From assembly GCF_001411495.1 (NCBI RefSeq), contig NZ_CP012981.1, forward strand, positions 558,001-622,000: a stretch of DNA of 64,000 bases, in the 5' to 3' direction. The first letter of the stretch is position 1. Each line of letters begins with the position of its first letter. The notes under the pieces are model-generated. The model saw nothing but the letters and a program-made list of their open reading frames with translations, did not search any database and was not told the origin of the DNA. Origin of the DNA: Burkholderia cepacia ATCC 25416 (GTDB lineage Bacteria; Pseudomonadota; Gammaproteobacteria; Burkholderiales; Burkholderiaceae). The translations under genes and the position numbers were made by a program. Shown piece after piece: positions 11,128-21,085 of this stretch.

Positions 11128-11853
11128 TCACACGTGCGACGCGGCCCCGTCGATGGTCGCGCGCACCTTCGCGACGAGCAGTTCGTCGACCGGTGCCAGC
11201 ACCTCGCCGCGCGGCCGCACGCCCGAGCCGAAATGCACCGCGCGCACGCCGGTCGCGCGCACGAAATCGCCGACCGCATCGACCGTGAGCCCCGAGCCGG
11301 CCAGCACCGTGCAGGTCGAGCCTGCCGTCTGCCGCACCAGCCGCGTGATCGTCGCGACCGCGTCGAGCACCGACGGATGGCCGCCCGACGTCAGCACCGA
11401 CGTGACGGCCGGCACGCGCAGCAGCGCGTCGAACGCGGCGTTGAGATCGCGCGACACGTCGAACGCGCGGTGGAACGTCAGCGCGCGGCCGTCCGCCGCG
11501 GCCGCGATGCGGGCCAGCGCGCCCAGATCGACGTCGCCGCGCGCGTCGAGCGCGCCGAACACGACGCCGTTCGCACCGGCCGCGACGGCCGCGCGCACGT
11601 CACGCTCGATCACGCGCAGGTCGTCGGCGTCATAGACGAACGACCGGCTGTGCGGCCGCACGATCACGTTGACGGGAATCGGCACGGCGGCCACGACGGC
11701 TTCGATCAGGCCGACGCTCGGCGTCAGCCCGCCTTCGGTGATCGCGGTCACGAGTTCGAGGCGGTCGGCGCCCGCGCGAGCGGCGGCCTTCGCGTCGCCG
11801 ACGGTCGTGGCGATCACTTCGAGGAGGATGGAAGAAGCGGCGTTTCGGCTCAT
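11128..11853 (-). CDS. cutC: CutC-family protein
   Basis: The 241-residue TIM-barrel protein of the CutC family starts with LLEVIATTVGDAKAAARAGADRLELV and contains the family block LTFHRAFDV. CutC was first linked to copper tolerance, but its biochemical role remains unsettled. It is convergent with the NCS1 permease; only about 80 bp separates them and no T-tailed hairpin was seen there. Confidence 0.9.
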   Translation of the reverse strand: MSRNAASSILLEVIATTVGDAKAAARAGADRLELVTAITEGGLTPSVGLIEAVVAAVPIPVNVIVRPHSRSFVYDADDLRVIERDVRAAVAAGANGVVFGALDARGDVDLGALARIAAAADGRALTFHRAFDVSRDLNAAFDALLRVPAVTSVLTSGGHPSVLDAVATITRLVRQTAGSTCTVLAGSGLTVDAVGDFVRATGVRAVHFGSGVRPRGEVLAPVDELLVAKVRATIDGAASHV

Positions 11854-11974
11854 GGGCGGCCCGCGAATCGTCAGGACAATTCGCGCATCCTAGCCGAGCC
11901 GCGCGACGGGCGCCAGCGTGACGGGGCGCCCCGCCGTCAGCGGCGCCCGGTCAGTCCCATCGCGAGTCCCACCG

Positions 11975-12379
11975 TCAGCCGCGCCGCGCGAGCCACACGC
12001 CGACGAGCGCGGACAGGCCGGTCACCCCGGCGCCGGGCGCGAACCGGAACATCCGCGCGTTCACGTCGACGCCCTGCTGCTGCATCACGTCGACGATCCC
12101 CGGCGCCAGCAGGAGCGTCACCCAGCCGATCACCCCGAACGCGGTGGTCGCGGACGCGATGAGCAGTGCGATGCCCGCGCCGCGCGCGCGCGGCCGGAAC
12201 GCGCCGGCGAAGGCGCCCGCGGCCAGGAACACGGCCGACAGCACGAACAACACGGCGACGAACACGAGCATCGCCCGCGTATGGCCGAGCTTCATGAACG
12301 CCATCATCTGCGCGGTGATCACGCACATGCCCGCGATCGCGAACATCACGATCGCGAGCGCGTTGCGCACGACGCTCAT
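11975..12379 (-). CDS. Small four-helix membrane protein
   Basis: I do not recognise a family with certainty. The 134-residue product has about four hydrophobic segments and a short basic end (WLARRG). Its ATG overlaps the stop of the upstream membrane-protein gene in ATGA, so the two are translationally coupled and may act together. The start is set by this overlap. Confidence 0.7.
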   Translation of the reverse strand: MSVVRNALAIVMFAIAGMCVITAQMMAFMKLGHTRAMLVFVAVLFVLSAVFLAAGAFAGAFRPRARGAGIALLIASATTAFGVIGWVTLLLAPGIVDVMQQQGVDVNARMFRFAPGAGVTGLSALVGVWLARRG

Positions 12380-12762
12380 GCGCTCGCCTGACGGAAATAC
12401 GCGGTCGCGGGGCGCCGGAACAGCAGGTAGACGAACAGGGCGAACAGCAGGAAGCCGGGGATCAGCACCGCGAACATCGACGCCGGCATGTTGACGAACG
12501 AGAACGCGAAACCGAACACGGCCGTCACGATATAGGCCTTGCGCGACCATTCGCGGCCCTTGAGGATCGCGATGCCGATCACGACGTTCACGGCTTCGAT
12601 GAGCACGCTGATGCCGAGCGTCGCCCAGACGGGCAGCAGGTAGTGCGACAGCAGCGCCTGGGTGGTCGGCATGCCGATCGTGAATGGCGTATAGATGCAC
12701 GTGATCGCGTTGGTCACGATGATGATCCACGCGAGAATGGTCAGCGAAATCGGTCTTTTCAT
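12376..12762 (-). CDS. Small membrane protein, first of a coupled pair
   Basis: This is a 128-residue protein with about four predicted membrane segments, starting MKRPISLTILAWIIIV. The chosen ATG has AAGGA at normal spacing; an ATG nine codons upstream lacks such a site. No function is recognised. Together with the overlapping downstream gene it looks like a two-gene membrane unit. Confidence 0.72.
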   Translation of the reverse strand: MKRPISLTILAWIIIVTNAITCIYTPFTIGMPTTQALLSHYLLPVWATLGISVLIEAVNVVIGIAILKGREWSRKAYIVTAVFGFAFSFVNMPASMFAVLIPGFLLFALFVYLLFRRPATAYFRQASA

Positions 12763-12924
12763 TGTGTTTTCCTTGTTATTCGCCGCCATGGTGGCCCCCG
12801 GGACGGCGCGCCCGCGGTCACGATGGCCGCGGTCGCGCCATTGTCGGGGAAGCGCGGGGCGAGCGCAACGGGCCGCCCGCGCCGGCCCGGATCGCCCTGC
12901 TCGCCGCCTGCGGTGCGCGCGTCG

Positions 12925-14211
12925 CTAGCCGGCGTCCGCTTCGTCGTCGGCCCAGTCGATATCGCCGCACAGCACGCGCTGCGTATCGCCGACGCGCACG
13001 GCCACCGACAGCGTCACGCACGGCTGCGCCTCGTTGATCGACAGGTACGGCCGCGTGACCTGCACCCGCCCCGGCTCGGCGATCGCCGAGCGGAAATACG
13101 GCCGGCGCAGCCAGTTCGCGCCCTGTGCGTCCGCCAGCGGCGAAAAGCGTGCCTCGGCGAGCGCGCGGTCGGCGCGCAGCACGACGTTGCGGCCCGACTG
13201 GCGGCCGTGCGCGTCGAGCAGGAAGCAGCGCGCGGCCGCGTCGAGCGCGAGGAAGTTCCAGCACACCTCGTCGAGCGGCTCGCCGGCCGCGAGGCGCTCG
13301 GCCGCGCGTTCGAACGCGCGCAGGTACGGCGCGAGCCGCTGCGCATCGCGCCGCTCGCGCGCCTCGGTCTGCTGGCGAAAACGCTCGGTCAGCTCGCCGA
13401 TGCAGCCCGTCGCGGCCGCGCTGTCGGGCAGCCCCGGCGCCGGCCGGCCGAAGTAGTAGCCCTGCACGAAATCGGCCTCGCACGACAGCGCGATCTGCGC
13501 CTCGTGCTCGGTCTCGATCCCCTCGACGAGCACCAGCTTGCCGGCCTCGTGCAGCAGCGTCACGAGCCCGTGCAGGATCGCGGTGAGCCCGGTGCGGTGC
13601 GCCGCGTGCGACAGCATGATCCGGTCGAGCTTCACGATGTCCGGGTTCAGTTGCCAGATCCGCTCGAGATTCGAGTGGCCCGCGCCGAAATCGTCGAGCG
13701 CGATCAGGAAACCGTGCGTGCGGAATTCGCGCACGGCCTCGGCCAGCCGCTCGACGTCCTCCGCGCGCTGCTCGAGCACTTCGAGCACGATGCGGCGCGG
13801 CGGCATGCCGAGCCGCTTCAGGTTCGCGAGCAGCGCGGCCGCCTGGAACGGATCGGTGAGCACCCCCGGATGCACGTTGAGGAACAGCCACTCGCGCTCG
13901 GCGCCGAGCAGCGCGAAGTTCTCGAGATGCAGCGCCTGCGCGAGCCGGTCGAGCTGCAGCAGCTCGCCCTGGCGCGCGGCTTCGCCGAACACGTCGAGCG
14001 GCGACACCGCGCGGTCGAGCGCATCGTGCGCGCGCAGCAGCGCCTCGTAGCCCACCGCACGCTGGTGCGACAGGCTGAAAATCGGCTGGAACACGGTCGT
14101 GAGCGTCAGGTCGCGGTGCTGCGTCGCCAGACGTTCGAGGCCGGAACTCACCTCCCGCTCGAACCGGTACGGCGATGCAGCGGCCGGACGCTCCTGTTGC
14201 ACGATCGTCAT
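12925..14211 (-). CDS. EAL-domain cyclic-di-GMP phosphodiesterase with C-terminal sensor-like domain
   Basis: The 428-residue cytosolic protein has an N-terminal EAL domain (about 35-275). Its motifs are YEALLR, LFLNVHP, VLEVLEQ, ALDDFGAG, VKLDR and EGIETE, so the metal and substrate residues look intact and hydrolysis of c-di-GMP is likely. The C-terminal 150 residues (RPYFRSAI, RPYLSINE, CVTLSV) resemble a PAS/Cache-type sensor, an unusual order with sensor after EAL. No membrane segment is visible. It is divergent from the Na+/H+ antiporter gene. Confidence 0.9.
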   Translation of the reverse strand: MTIVQQERPAAASPYRFEREVSSGLERLATQHRDLTLTTVFQPIFSLSHQRAVGYEALLRAHDALDRAVSPLDVFGEAARQGELLQLDRLAQALHLENFALLGAEREWLFLNVHPGVLTDPFQAAALLANLKRLGMPPRRIVLEVLEQRAEDVERLAEAVREFRTHGFLIALDDFGAGHSNLERIWQLNPDIVKLDRIMLSHAAHRTGLTAILHGLVTLLHEAGKLVLVEGIETEHEAQIALSCEADFVQGYYFGRPAPGLPDSAAATGCIGELTERFRQQTEARERRDAQRLAPYLRAFERAAERLAAGEPLDEVCWNFLALDAAARCFLLDAHGRQSGRNVVLRADRALAEARFSPLADAQGANWLRRPYFRSAIAEPGRVQVTRPYLSINEAQPCVTLSVAVRVGDTQRVLCGDIDWADDEADAG

Positions 14212-14507
14212 GCCTTCCTCCTGGTAATGCCTTCGAACGCGGCGCCCGGCAAGGCGAACGGCGCGTGCAATGTCATGGTTGGACCCTCGGTTGCCCGGTC
14301 GAAGCCGGACGGTTGACCAGCATCAAGCAAGCTCCGTGCAAGGCGCGTAGAACCCATGCGCCGCGCGGGCTCACCGGGCCGCCGCACCACCGTGGCACAC
14401 GCGCGACGCACCAGTTTCGTGCGCACGCACCGGCCGCTCGAACGCACCCGTCACGCTGTCACGCTACACTCCGTACGATCGTTTCATTCCCCGTATTCGC
14501 CGTATCG

Positions 14508-16175
14508 ATGGAAATCGTCTTCACCGTCCTGATCCTGCTGCTGACCGTCGCGCTTTCCGGCGCCGTCACGCGCATCCTGCCGTTCCAGCTGCCGTTGCCG
14601 CTGATGCAGATCGCCTTCGGCGCGATGCTCGCGTGGCCGAAGCTGAACCTGCACGTCACGTTCGATCCCGAAATCTTCATGCTGCTGTTCATTCCGCCGC
14701 TGCTGTTCGCGGACGGCTGGCGGATTCCGAAGCGCGAGCTGTACCTGCAGCGCCGCGCGATCCTGATGCTCGCATTCGGGCTCGTGTTCATGACGGTACT
14801 CGCAGTGGGCTACTTCGCGCACTGGCTGATACCCGAGTTGCCGCTGCCGATCGCGTTCGCGCTCGCGGCCGTGCTGTCGCCCACCGACGCGGTCGCGCTG
14901 TCGGGCATCGCAGGAAAGGGCCGGATTCCGCCGCAGCTGATGCACATCCTCGAAGGCGAAGCGCTGATGAACGACGCGTCGGGCCTCGTCGCGCTGAAAT
15001 TCGCGATCGCGGCCGCGCTGACGGGCATGTTCTCGCTGCGCGACGCGTCGGTCACGTTCGTGATCGTCGCGGCCGGCGGCCTTGCGACGGGCGCGATCGT
15101 GTCGTGGGCGTTCAGCGCGCTGTCGACGCGCTTCCTGAACGCCGAGCAGGAAGGCGATCCGGCCCCCGGCATCGTGATGACGCTGCTCGTGCCGTTCGCG
15201 GCCTACCTGTTCGCCGAGCACCTCGAGCTGTCGGGCGTGCTGGCGGCCGTGTCGGCCGGGATGATGATGAATTACACGAGCTTCTCGCGCAAAAGCACCG
15301 TCGCATCGCGCGTGCGCGCCGAAAGCACGTGGGCGATGATCGAGTTCGTGTTCAACGGCATGGTGTTCATCATGCTCGGGCTGCAGCTGCCGCACATCAT
15401 CGGCCGCACGCTCGTCGACGCGCACCACACGAGCGACGCGCTCGTCGGCCGGATGATCTTCAACGTCTGCGCGATGATGCTCGCGCTGTACGCGATCCGC
15501 TTCCTGTGGGTCTGGCTGCTGCGCTGGTTCGCGAGCCGTCGCGCCGCGCGCCAGGGCCTCGCCGGCACGATGGCCGGCACCCGCACGATCGCGGTGATGA
15601 CGGTCGGCGGCGTGCGCGGCGCGGTCACGCTCGCCGGCGTGCTGTCGATTCCGGTCGCGCTGTCCGACGGCGTGCCGCTGCCGGGCCGCGACACCGCGGT
15701 CTTCATCGCGTCGGCGGTGATCCTCGGCTCGCTCGTCGTCGCGGTGATCGGCTTGCCGCTGCTGCTGCGCGGCGTGCGTTCGTCGCGCAGCCCGCTCGGC
15801 GACGAGGAACGCGCCGCGCGCGCGGCCGCCGCGCAGGCCGCGATCCGCGCGATCGACTCGTCGCACGACGCGATCTCGGCCGATCTCGACGAATCGGGCG
15901 CCGCGCGCTGCGCGGATATCTCCGCACGCGTGATGGACCAGTACCGCCGCCGCCTCGCGACGCTCGCCGAGGACGGCCCCACGCCGCGCGCCGAAGCGAA
16001 GCAGGCCGAAACGATGGAACTGCAGATGCGGATCGCGGCCGTGCGCGCGGAACGCACCGCGCTGTACCGGCTGCGCAGCGACAGCAAGATTTCCGACGAG
16101 ACGCTGACGAAACTGCTGCGCGAGATCGACCTGTCGGAAACGGCGCTGTCGACGCGCAAGAAAGGCATTCTCTGA
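14508..16175 (+). CDS. CPA1-family Na+/H+ antiporter
   Basis: The 555-residue inner-membrane antiporter has about 12 hydrophobic segments. Characteristic motifs are FIPPLLFADGW, LSPTDAVALSGI, EGEALMNDASGLVALKF (with the ND pair of the ion site) and GGVRGAVTLAG. The last 130 residues are a charged cytosolic tail rich in Arg, Glu and Ala. The start is the only ATG just before the first membrane helix. The 296-bp region before it is shared with the divergent EAL gene and shows no clear motif. Confidence 0.92.
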   Translation: MEIVFTVLILLLTVALSGAVTRILPFQLPLPLMQIAFGAMLAWPKLNLHVTFDPEIFMLLFIPPLLFADGWRIPKRELYLQRRAILMLAFGLVFMTVLAVGYFAHWLIPELPLPIAFALAAVLSPTDAVALSGIAGKGRIPPQLMHILEGEALMNDASGLVALKFAIAAALTGMFSLRDASVTFVIVAAGGLATGAIVSWAFSALSTRFLNAEQEGDPAPGIVMTLLVPFAAYLFAEHLELSGVLAAVSAGMMMNYTSFSRKSTVASRVRAESTWAMIEFVFNGMVFIMLGLQLPHIIGRTLVDAHHTSDALVGRMIFNVCAMMLALYAIRFLWVWLLRWFASRRAARQGLAGTMAGTRTIAVMTVGGVRGAVTLAGVLSIPVALSDGVPLPGRDTAVFIASAVILGSLVVAVIGLPLLLRGVRSSRSPLGDEERAARAAAAQAAIRAIDSSHDAISADLDESGAARCADISARVMDQYRRRLATLAEDGPTPRAEAKQAETMELQMRIAAVRAERTALYRLRSDSKISDETLTKLLREIDLSETALSTRKKGIL

Positions 16176-16217
16176 CGGAACGGCGGCTGCCGGCACGCAG
16201 CCGCCGACGTACATAAA

Positions 16218-16247
16218 AAAACGGCGACGCTCCAGCGTCGCCGTTTT
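16218..16247. terminator. Bidirectional terminator, antiporter / indolepyruvate oxidoreductase
   Basis: A perfect 14-bp stem (AAAACGGCGACGCT with its complement) has a two-base loop, with A-run on the left and T-run on the right. It lies between convergent genes and can end transcription from both sides. Confidence 0.9.
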
Positions 16248-16268
16248 CACATCGGGCGGCCTTTTGCG

Positions 16269-19200
16269 TTACTTCGCGACCACGACCGGAATCCCCTTCA
16301 GCATCCCCGCGCCCTTCATCTCGTCGAGCGCGTGCTGCACGGCCGCGCTCGTCGCCGCGTCGATGCCGAGCTGCAGCGCGAGCTCGCGCTCCGCGCGCTT
16401 CACGCCGGCCAGGTTGCGCACCTTCACGTGACCGAAGCCGCGCACGCGGGCATGCAGGTCGGCCAGTTGCGCGACCAGCGCCGCATTGCCGGCCGTCATC
16501 GCGGCGAGCGCCCGTGCGAGCGTCGTCTCGTAGTCGTCGGCAAGCGCGCGTTCCATCCTGCGCTCGACGGTGCCGCCGAACGGATCGAGCCACGTGCCGC
16601 GCAGGCTGCGCACGCGCGCCAGCACGCCGAACACCGGCCACATCCACTGGCCGAACACGCGCTTCTTCGGCACGCTGCCGTCGCTGCCGGCCTTCGCGAC
16701 CGTCGGCGGCGCGAGGTTGAACTTCACGCGATAGGCCTGCCCCGGCACGCCTTCGAACTGCGCTTCGAGCGCCGTGCGGAACGCGTCGTCCGTGTACAGC
16801 CGCGCGACCTCGTATTCGTCCTTCACCGCGAGCAGCCGGTAGAACGTCGTCGCGACCGCGCGCGTGAGCGCGTCGTCGCCCTTCGCACGCGCCGCGCTCA
16901 CGAGCGCACGGTAGCGCTCGACATAGCGGGCGCCGCCGTACGCTTCGAGACGCGCCTCGCGATCGGCGATCAGCTCGGCGAGCGTCTCCGGCGCGGCATG
17001 CGCGGCCACCGTGTGGCGCGCGTTCCACAACGCCTCGAGGCCCGCCGCGTCGCCGGCCGCCATCCGGCCGATCGAGAACGCGAGCTTGTTCATCGGCACC
17101 GCGACGTTGTTCAGTTCGATCGCGCGCATCATCGCCGCGAGCGACACCGGCACGAGGCCGAGCTGCCATGCATAACCGAGCATCAGGATGTTCGCGCCGA
17201 TCGAGTCGCCAAGGAACTTCGCGGCGAGCGCCTGCGCGTCGCAGCTCGACAGGTAACCGTCGCCGGCCGCGTGACGCATCTTCTCGAGCAGCGCGTCCGC
17301 ATGCAGGTTCGCGTCGGGGTTCTGCACGAACGATGCATTCGGGATCCGGTGCGTGTTGACGACGATCCGCGAACGTTCGTGACGCACCGTCTGCAACGCC
17401 TCGGCGCTCGCGCCGACGACCATGTCGCAGGCGAGCAGCACGTCGGCCTGCTGCGTGTCGATGCGCACCTGGTTCAGCCACCGGTCGCTCGACGCGATCC
17501 GCACGAACGACAGCACCGAGCCGCCCTTCTGCGCGAAGCCCATGAAGTCGAGCACCGACGCGCTCTTGCCTTCGAGGTGCGCGGCCATGCTGATCAGCGC
17601 GCCGACCGTCACGACGCCCGTGCCGCCGACGCCCGTCACGAGCATGTCGAACGGCGCCGCGTCGAGATGCGTCGCGGGCACCGGCAGCGCATCGACGCGC
17701 GCGGCGAGCGCGGCTTCGTCGAATGCGGCACCGGCGGCCTTCTTCAGCGCCGCGCCCTCGACCGTCACGAAGCTCGGGCAGAAGCCGTTCACGCACGAAT
17801 AGTCCTTGTTGCACGACGACTGGTCGATGCGGCGCTTGCGGCCGAGCGGCGTTTCGAGCGGTTCGACCGACAGGCAGTTCGACTGCACGCCGCAGTCGCC
17901 GCAGCCTTCGCACACCGCGTCGTTGATGAACAGGCGCTTGTCCGGGTCGGGGAATTCGCCCTTCTTGCGGCGGCGGCGCTTCTCGGCCGCGCAGGTCTGG
18001 TCGTAGATCAGCACGGTGACGCCCGGCGTCTCGCGCAACTCGCGCTGCACCGTGTCGAGTTCGCTGCGGTGATGGAACGTCGTGCCTTTCGGGAACAGCC
18101 CGTGGTGACCGTCGTACTTCTCCGGTTCGTCGGACACGACGACGAAGCGCGACACGCCTTCCGCCTCGACCTGCCGCGCGATCTGCGGCACCGAGATGCT
18201 GCCGTCGACCGGCTGACCGCCCGTCATCGCGACCGCGTCGTTGTAGAGGATCTTGTACGTGATGTTCGCCTTCGCGGCCACGGCCTGGCGGATCGCGAGG
18301 ATGCCCGAGTGGAAGTAGGTGCCGTCGCCGAGGTTCTGGAACACGTGCTTCGTGTTGGTGAACATCGCGTGCGCGGCCCAGTCGACGCCCTCGCCGCCCA
18401 TCTGGATCAGCCCCGTCGTGTCGCGCTCCATCCACGACGCCATGAAGTGGCAGCCGATGCCGGCCTGCGCGATCGAGCCTTCCGGCACCTTCGTCGACGT
18501 GTTGTGCGGGCAGCCCGAGCAGAAGTACGGCGTGCGCTTCACGGCATCCGCCTCGTTCGACAGGATCTGCGGCGCGACGAGATCGACGACGCGCTCGCGG
18601 CGGTCGAGCGCCGGCTTGTGGCGCGCGAGCCATTCGGCGAACACGGGCAGGATGCGCGACGGGCGCAGCTCGCCGAGCTCGGACAGCAGGCAGGCGCCTT
18701 CGGCATCGTGCTTGCCGAGCACGCGCGGGCGCGCGCCCTCCGTGCGGTTGTACAGATAGTCCTTGATCTGCTGCTCGATGACCGGGCCCTTCTCCTCGAT
18801 CACGAGCACTTCGGCGAGCCCGTCGACGAAGGTCTCGATGCGCGTCATCTCGAGCGGATACGAGAGGCCGACCTTGTAGATCCGCACGCCGGCCGCGTCG
18901 AGGTCGGCCACCGTCAGGTCGAGGCGGCGCAGTGCTTCCATCAGGTCGAGGTGCGCCTTGCCGCAGGTCACGATGCCGACGTTCGCCTGCGCGCTCGGCG
19001 CGATCCACTTGTCGATGCTGTGGGTGCGCGCGAAATGGCGCACCGCGTCGAGCTTCGCGGCGAGGCGCGCTTCGATCGTCAGGCTCGGCAGGTCCGGCCA
19101 GCGGTTGTGCAGGCCGCCCGCCGGCGGCGTGAAGCCTTCAGGCGCCGGCCAGTGCGTCTGCAGCGCGTCGAGGTCGACGGTCGAGCCCGACTCGACCGTT

Positions 19201-19841
19201 TCGGAGATCGCCTTGAAACCGACCCACGCGCCCGAGTAGCGCGAGAGCGCCCAGCCGTACAGGCCGAATTCGAGCATGTCGGCGATGTTCGCCGGGTTCA
19301 CGACCGGCATGTGCCACGCGATCATCGCGAAGTCGCTCTGGTGCGGCATCGACGACGACACGCAGCCGTGGTCGTCGCCCGCGACGACCAGCACGCCGCC
19401 GTGCGGCGACGAACCGTACGCGTTGCCGTGCTTCAGCGCGTCGCCCGCGCGATCGACGCCCGGGCCCTTGCCGTACCACATCGCATACACGCCCTCGACC
19501 GTGCGCTCGGGATCGGCCTCGACGCGCTGCGTGCCGAGCACGGCCGTGCCGCCGAGTTCCTCGTTGATCGCGGGCAGGAAGCGCACGCCGCCGGCGTCGA
19601 GCAGCTTCTTCGCCTTCCACAGCTGCTGGTCGACCATGCCGAGCGGCGAACCGCGATAGCCGCTGACGAAGCCGGCCGTGTTGAGCCCCTGTTCGGCGTC
19701 GACCGTGCGCTGCATCAGCAGCAGGCGGACCAGCGCCTGCGTGCCGGTCAGGAAGATCCGGCCGCGCGTCGCGGTCAGGTTGTCGGTCAGGCGGTAGTCG
19801 GACAAGGCGGGCGTGCCATCGACGGGCAAGCGGGCGGTCAT
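16269..19841 (-). CDS. Indolepyruvate ferredoxin oxidoreductase family protein (fused large subunit)
   Basis: The 1190-residue single-chain 2-oxoacid:ferredoxin oxidoreductase oxidatively decarboxylates aryl pyruvates to acyl-CoA in aromatic amino-acid breakdown. The N-terminal pyrimidine-binding domain (about 25-400) is followed by a TPP-binding domain (CSGCPHNTSTK near 441, GDGTYFHSG near 505, NDAVAMTGGQPVDG near 534). Iron-sulfur cysteines lie at about 644-688 (CEGCGDCG, CVNGFCPSF), and a gamma domain starts near 735 (TGVGGTGVVTVG). The chosen ATG precedes the first conserved block; the frame upstream runs into repeat sequence and is not coding. Confidence 0.93.
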   Translation of the reverse strand: MTARLPVDGTPALSDYRLTDNLTATRGRIFLTGTQALVRLLLMQRTVDAEQGLNTAGFVSGYRGSPLGMVDQQLWKAKKLLDAGGVRFLPAINEELGGTAVLGTQRVEADPERTVEGVYAMWYGKGPGVDRAGDALKHGNAYGSSPHGGVLVVAGDDHGCVSSSMPHQSDFAMIAWHMPVVNPANIADMLEFGLYGWALSRYSGAWVGFKAISETVESGSTVDLDALQTHWPAPEGFTPPAGGLHNRWPDLPSLTIEARLAAKLDAVRHFARTHSIDKWIAPSAQANVGIVTCGKAHLDLMEALRRLDLTVADLDAAGVRIYKVGLSYPLEMTRIETFVDGLAEVLVIEEKGPVIEQQIKDYLYNRTEGARPRVLGKHDAEGACLLSELGELRPSRILPVFAEWLARHKPALDRRERVVDLVAPQILSNEADAVKRTPYFCSGCPHNTSTKVPEGSIAQAGIGCHFMASWMERDTTGLIQMGGEGVDWAAHAMFTNTKHVFQNLGDGTYFHSGILAIRQAVAAKANITYKILYNDAVAMTGGQPVDGSISVPQIARQVEAEGVSRFVVVSDEPEKYDGHHGLFPKGTTFHHRSELDTVQRELRETPGVTVLIYDQTCAAEKRRRRKKGEFPDPDKRLFINDAVCEGCGDCGVQSNCLSVEPLETPLGRKRRIDQSSCNKDYSCVNGFCPSFVTVEGAALKKAAGAAFDEAALAARVDALPVPATHLDAAPFDMLVTGVGGTGVVTVGALISMAAHLEGKSASVLDFMGFAQKGGSVLSFVRIASSDRWLNQVRIDTQQADVLLACDMVVGASAEALQTVRHERSRIVVNTHRIPNASFVQNPDANLHADALLEKMRHAAGDGYLSSCDAQALAAKFLGDSIGANILMLGYAWQLGLVPVSLAAMMRAIELNNVAVPMNKLAFSIGRMAAGDAAGLEALWNARHTVAAHAAPETLAELIADREARLEAYGGARYVERYRALVSAARAKGDDALTRAVATTFYRLLAVKDEYEVARLYTDDAFRTALEAQFEGVPGQAYRVKFNLAPPTVAKAGSDGSVPKKRVFGQWMWPVFGVLARVRSLRGTWLDPFGGTVERRMERALADDYETTLARALAAMTAGNAALVAQLADLHARVRGFGHVKVRNLAGVKRAERELALQLGIDAATSAAVQHALDEMKGAGMLKGIPVVVAK

Positions 19842-20175
19842 GGGGGAAGTCTCCTGATTGTGCTGTTCTGGGCTGCGCGGCGCGCGTCGGACGACGCGTG
19901 GGGGGCGGCAGCGAATGGCTCTATTTTTTCGCGCGCAGCCGAGAATGTTTTTTCTCATCTTGCTCGGACGGGGCTGTAGCGAGAAAAACTGCGCAGGTTT
20001 TTGACCGAATTTGAGATAGTTCTCGCGCGCGGCGGCCGGGCGGGATGGGCGACGTGTCGGGGCAGACGGGCTGTTTGCCGGGAACGCGCGGAATTGCCCG
20101 ACGACGGCCCGGGTATGTGGCGGCGGACGCTTACGCCCCGTGTGACAAGGGTTTCGGCGGGTGGAGGTGGTCACC
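19842..20175. other. Gene-free region upstream of the oxidoreductase
   Basis: This AT-rich patch (19920-20025) with several T-runs probably contains the minus-strand promoter of the oxidoreductase, but no clear -35/-10 pair could be fixed. The rest up to the 54-bp repeat array is GC-rich and shows no gene. Confidence 0.4.
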
Positions 20176-20655
20176 CTCACCGTTGAAATGCACAGCGTTC
20201 CGATTGGGCGGCGGCGCGGGATGTCCACAATCCCGCTCTCGCGCTCACCATTCGATTGCACAGGGTTTCGAGTGGCGCAGGGGCCGGGATATCCACACCG
20301 TTCTCGGCATGCGACACGCTCGAGTGCCGACGCTCACCGTTGAAATTCACAGCGCGGCGAGTGGGTTTCGGCGATGGATATCCACACCGGAAATGGCGCA
20401 TGACGCCGATCCGGCGTTCACCCTCACCGATCGAATACACAGGGGCGCGACTGGGTTTGTCGGCCGGTATCTCGCCCGGTCAGGCAGGCCGGAACCCGCA
20501 TGCTGCACAATCGCGGGCTCGCGCTCACCGTTGCAATACACAGGGCTTCGAGTGGCTGCCATCGCGGTTATCCACTTCCGGTCCGGCAGAACCGCCCAGC
20601 CACGCGGGCACCCTCACCGTTGAAAACCACAGCGCTTCGAGTGATCCGGCGCGCA

Positions 20656-20935
20656 GGATATCCACATGGGCAAGAATCCGCCGGGCGACAGCGGGTGCGC
20701 GCCCCGGAAGGCGCCGCCGGCCGGCATTCCGTGCCGGAAGGGGCTCATCGGTCGGGCGAGCGCTGATGCTCACCGTCGCAGCGCTTCGAGTAATCGGGAA
20801 CGCAGGATATCCACATGGACGAGAATCCGCCGAGCCATGGCGGAGGGCCTGGAAGCGCCACCGCGCCGGCGGCATTCCGTGCCAGAAGCGGCTCATCGGC
20901 CGGTCGAGCGCTGATGCTCACCGTCGAAATACACA
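20656..20935 (+). repeat. Tandem duplication of about 148 bp inside the array
   Basis: The segment from GGATATCC at 20656 to 20804 is repeated from 20805 on. It includes the right block, a spacer with GGCATTCCGTGCC and GCTCATCGG, and the next left block. The two copies have diverged by substitutions and small indels. This shows the array grows by local duplication of unit plus spacer. Confidence 0.7.
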
Positions 20936-21043
20936 GTGCCGCGAGTCGTTTCGGCTGCCGGATATCCACACGGGAGCCCGCGCTATCTTCGCTCACATGC
21001 TCGCGTGCGAGCCGGACGTGCACGACGCTTAAGGTGGTGTTGG

Positions 21044-21085
21044 CTTGGGCTTGGGCTTGGGCTTGGGCTTGGGCTTGGGCTTGGG
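21044..21085 (+). repeat. Hexanucleotide microsatellite (CTTGGG)7
   Basis: Seven perfect tandem copies of CTTGGG lie in the long spacer between array units eight and nine. Such a tract is prone to copy-number change. No gene overlaps it. Confidence 0.95.

Noticed and set aside
16332..19979. 1215-codon plus-strand ORF antisense to the oxidoreductase
   Set aside because: Arg/His/Ala-rich composition typical of the antisense of a high-GC gene; the minus-strand frame has clear enzyme motifs.
20244..20970. Hairpin RNA formed by TTGAAA and TTTCGA within each 54-bp unit
   Set aside because: The stem is present in only some units and there are no compensating changes.
20256..21032. Long ORF through the repeat array coding LTVEIHS-like motifs
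   Set aside because: Motif frame changes between units, changes fall on all codon positions, and there is no credible start; it is repeat DNA read through.
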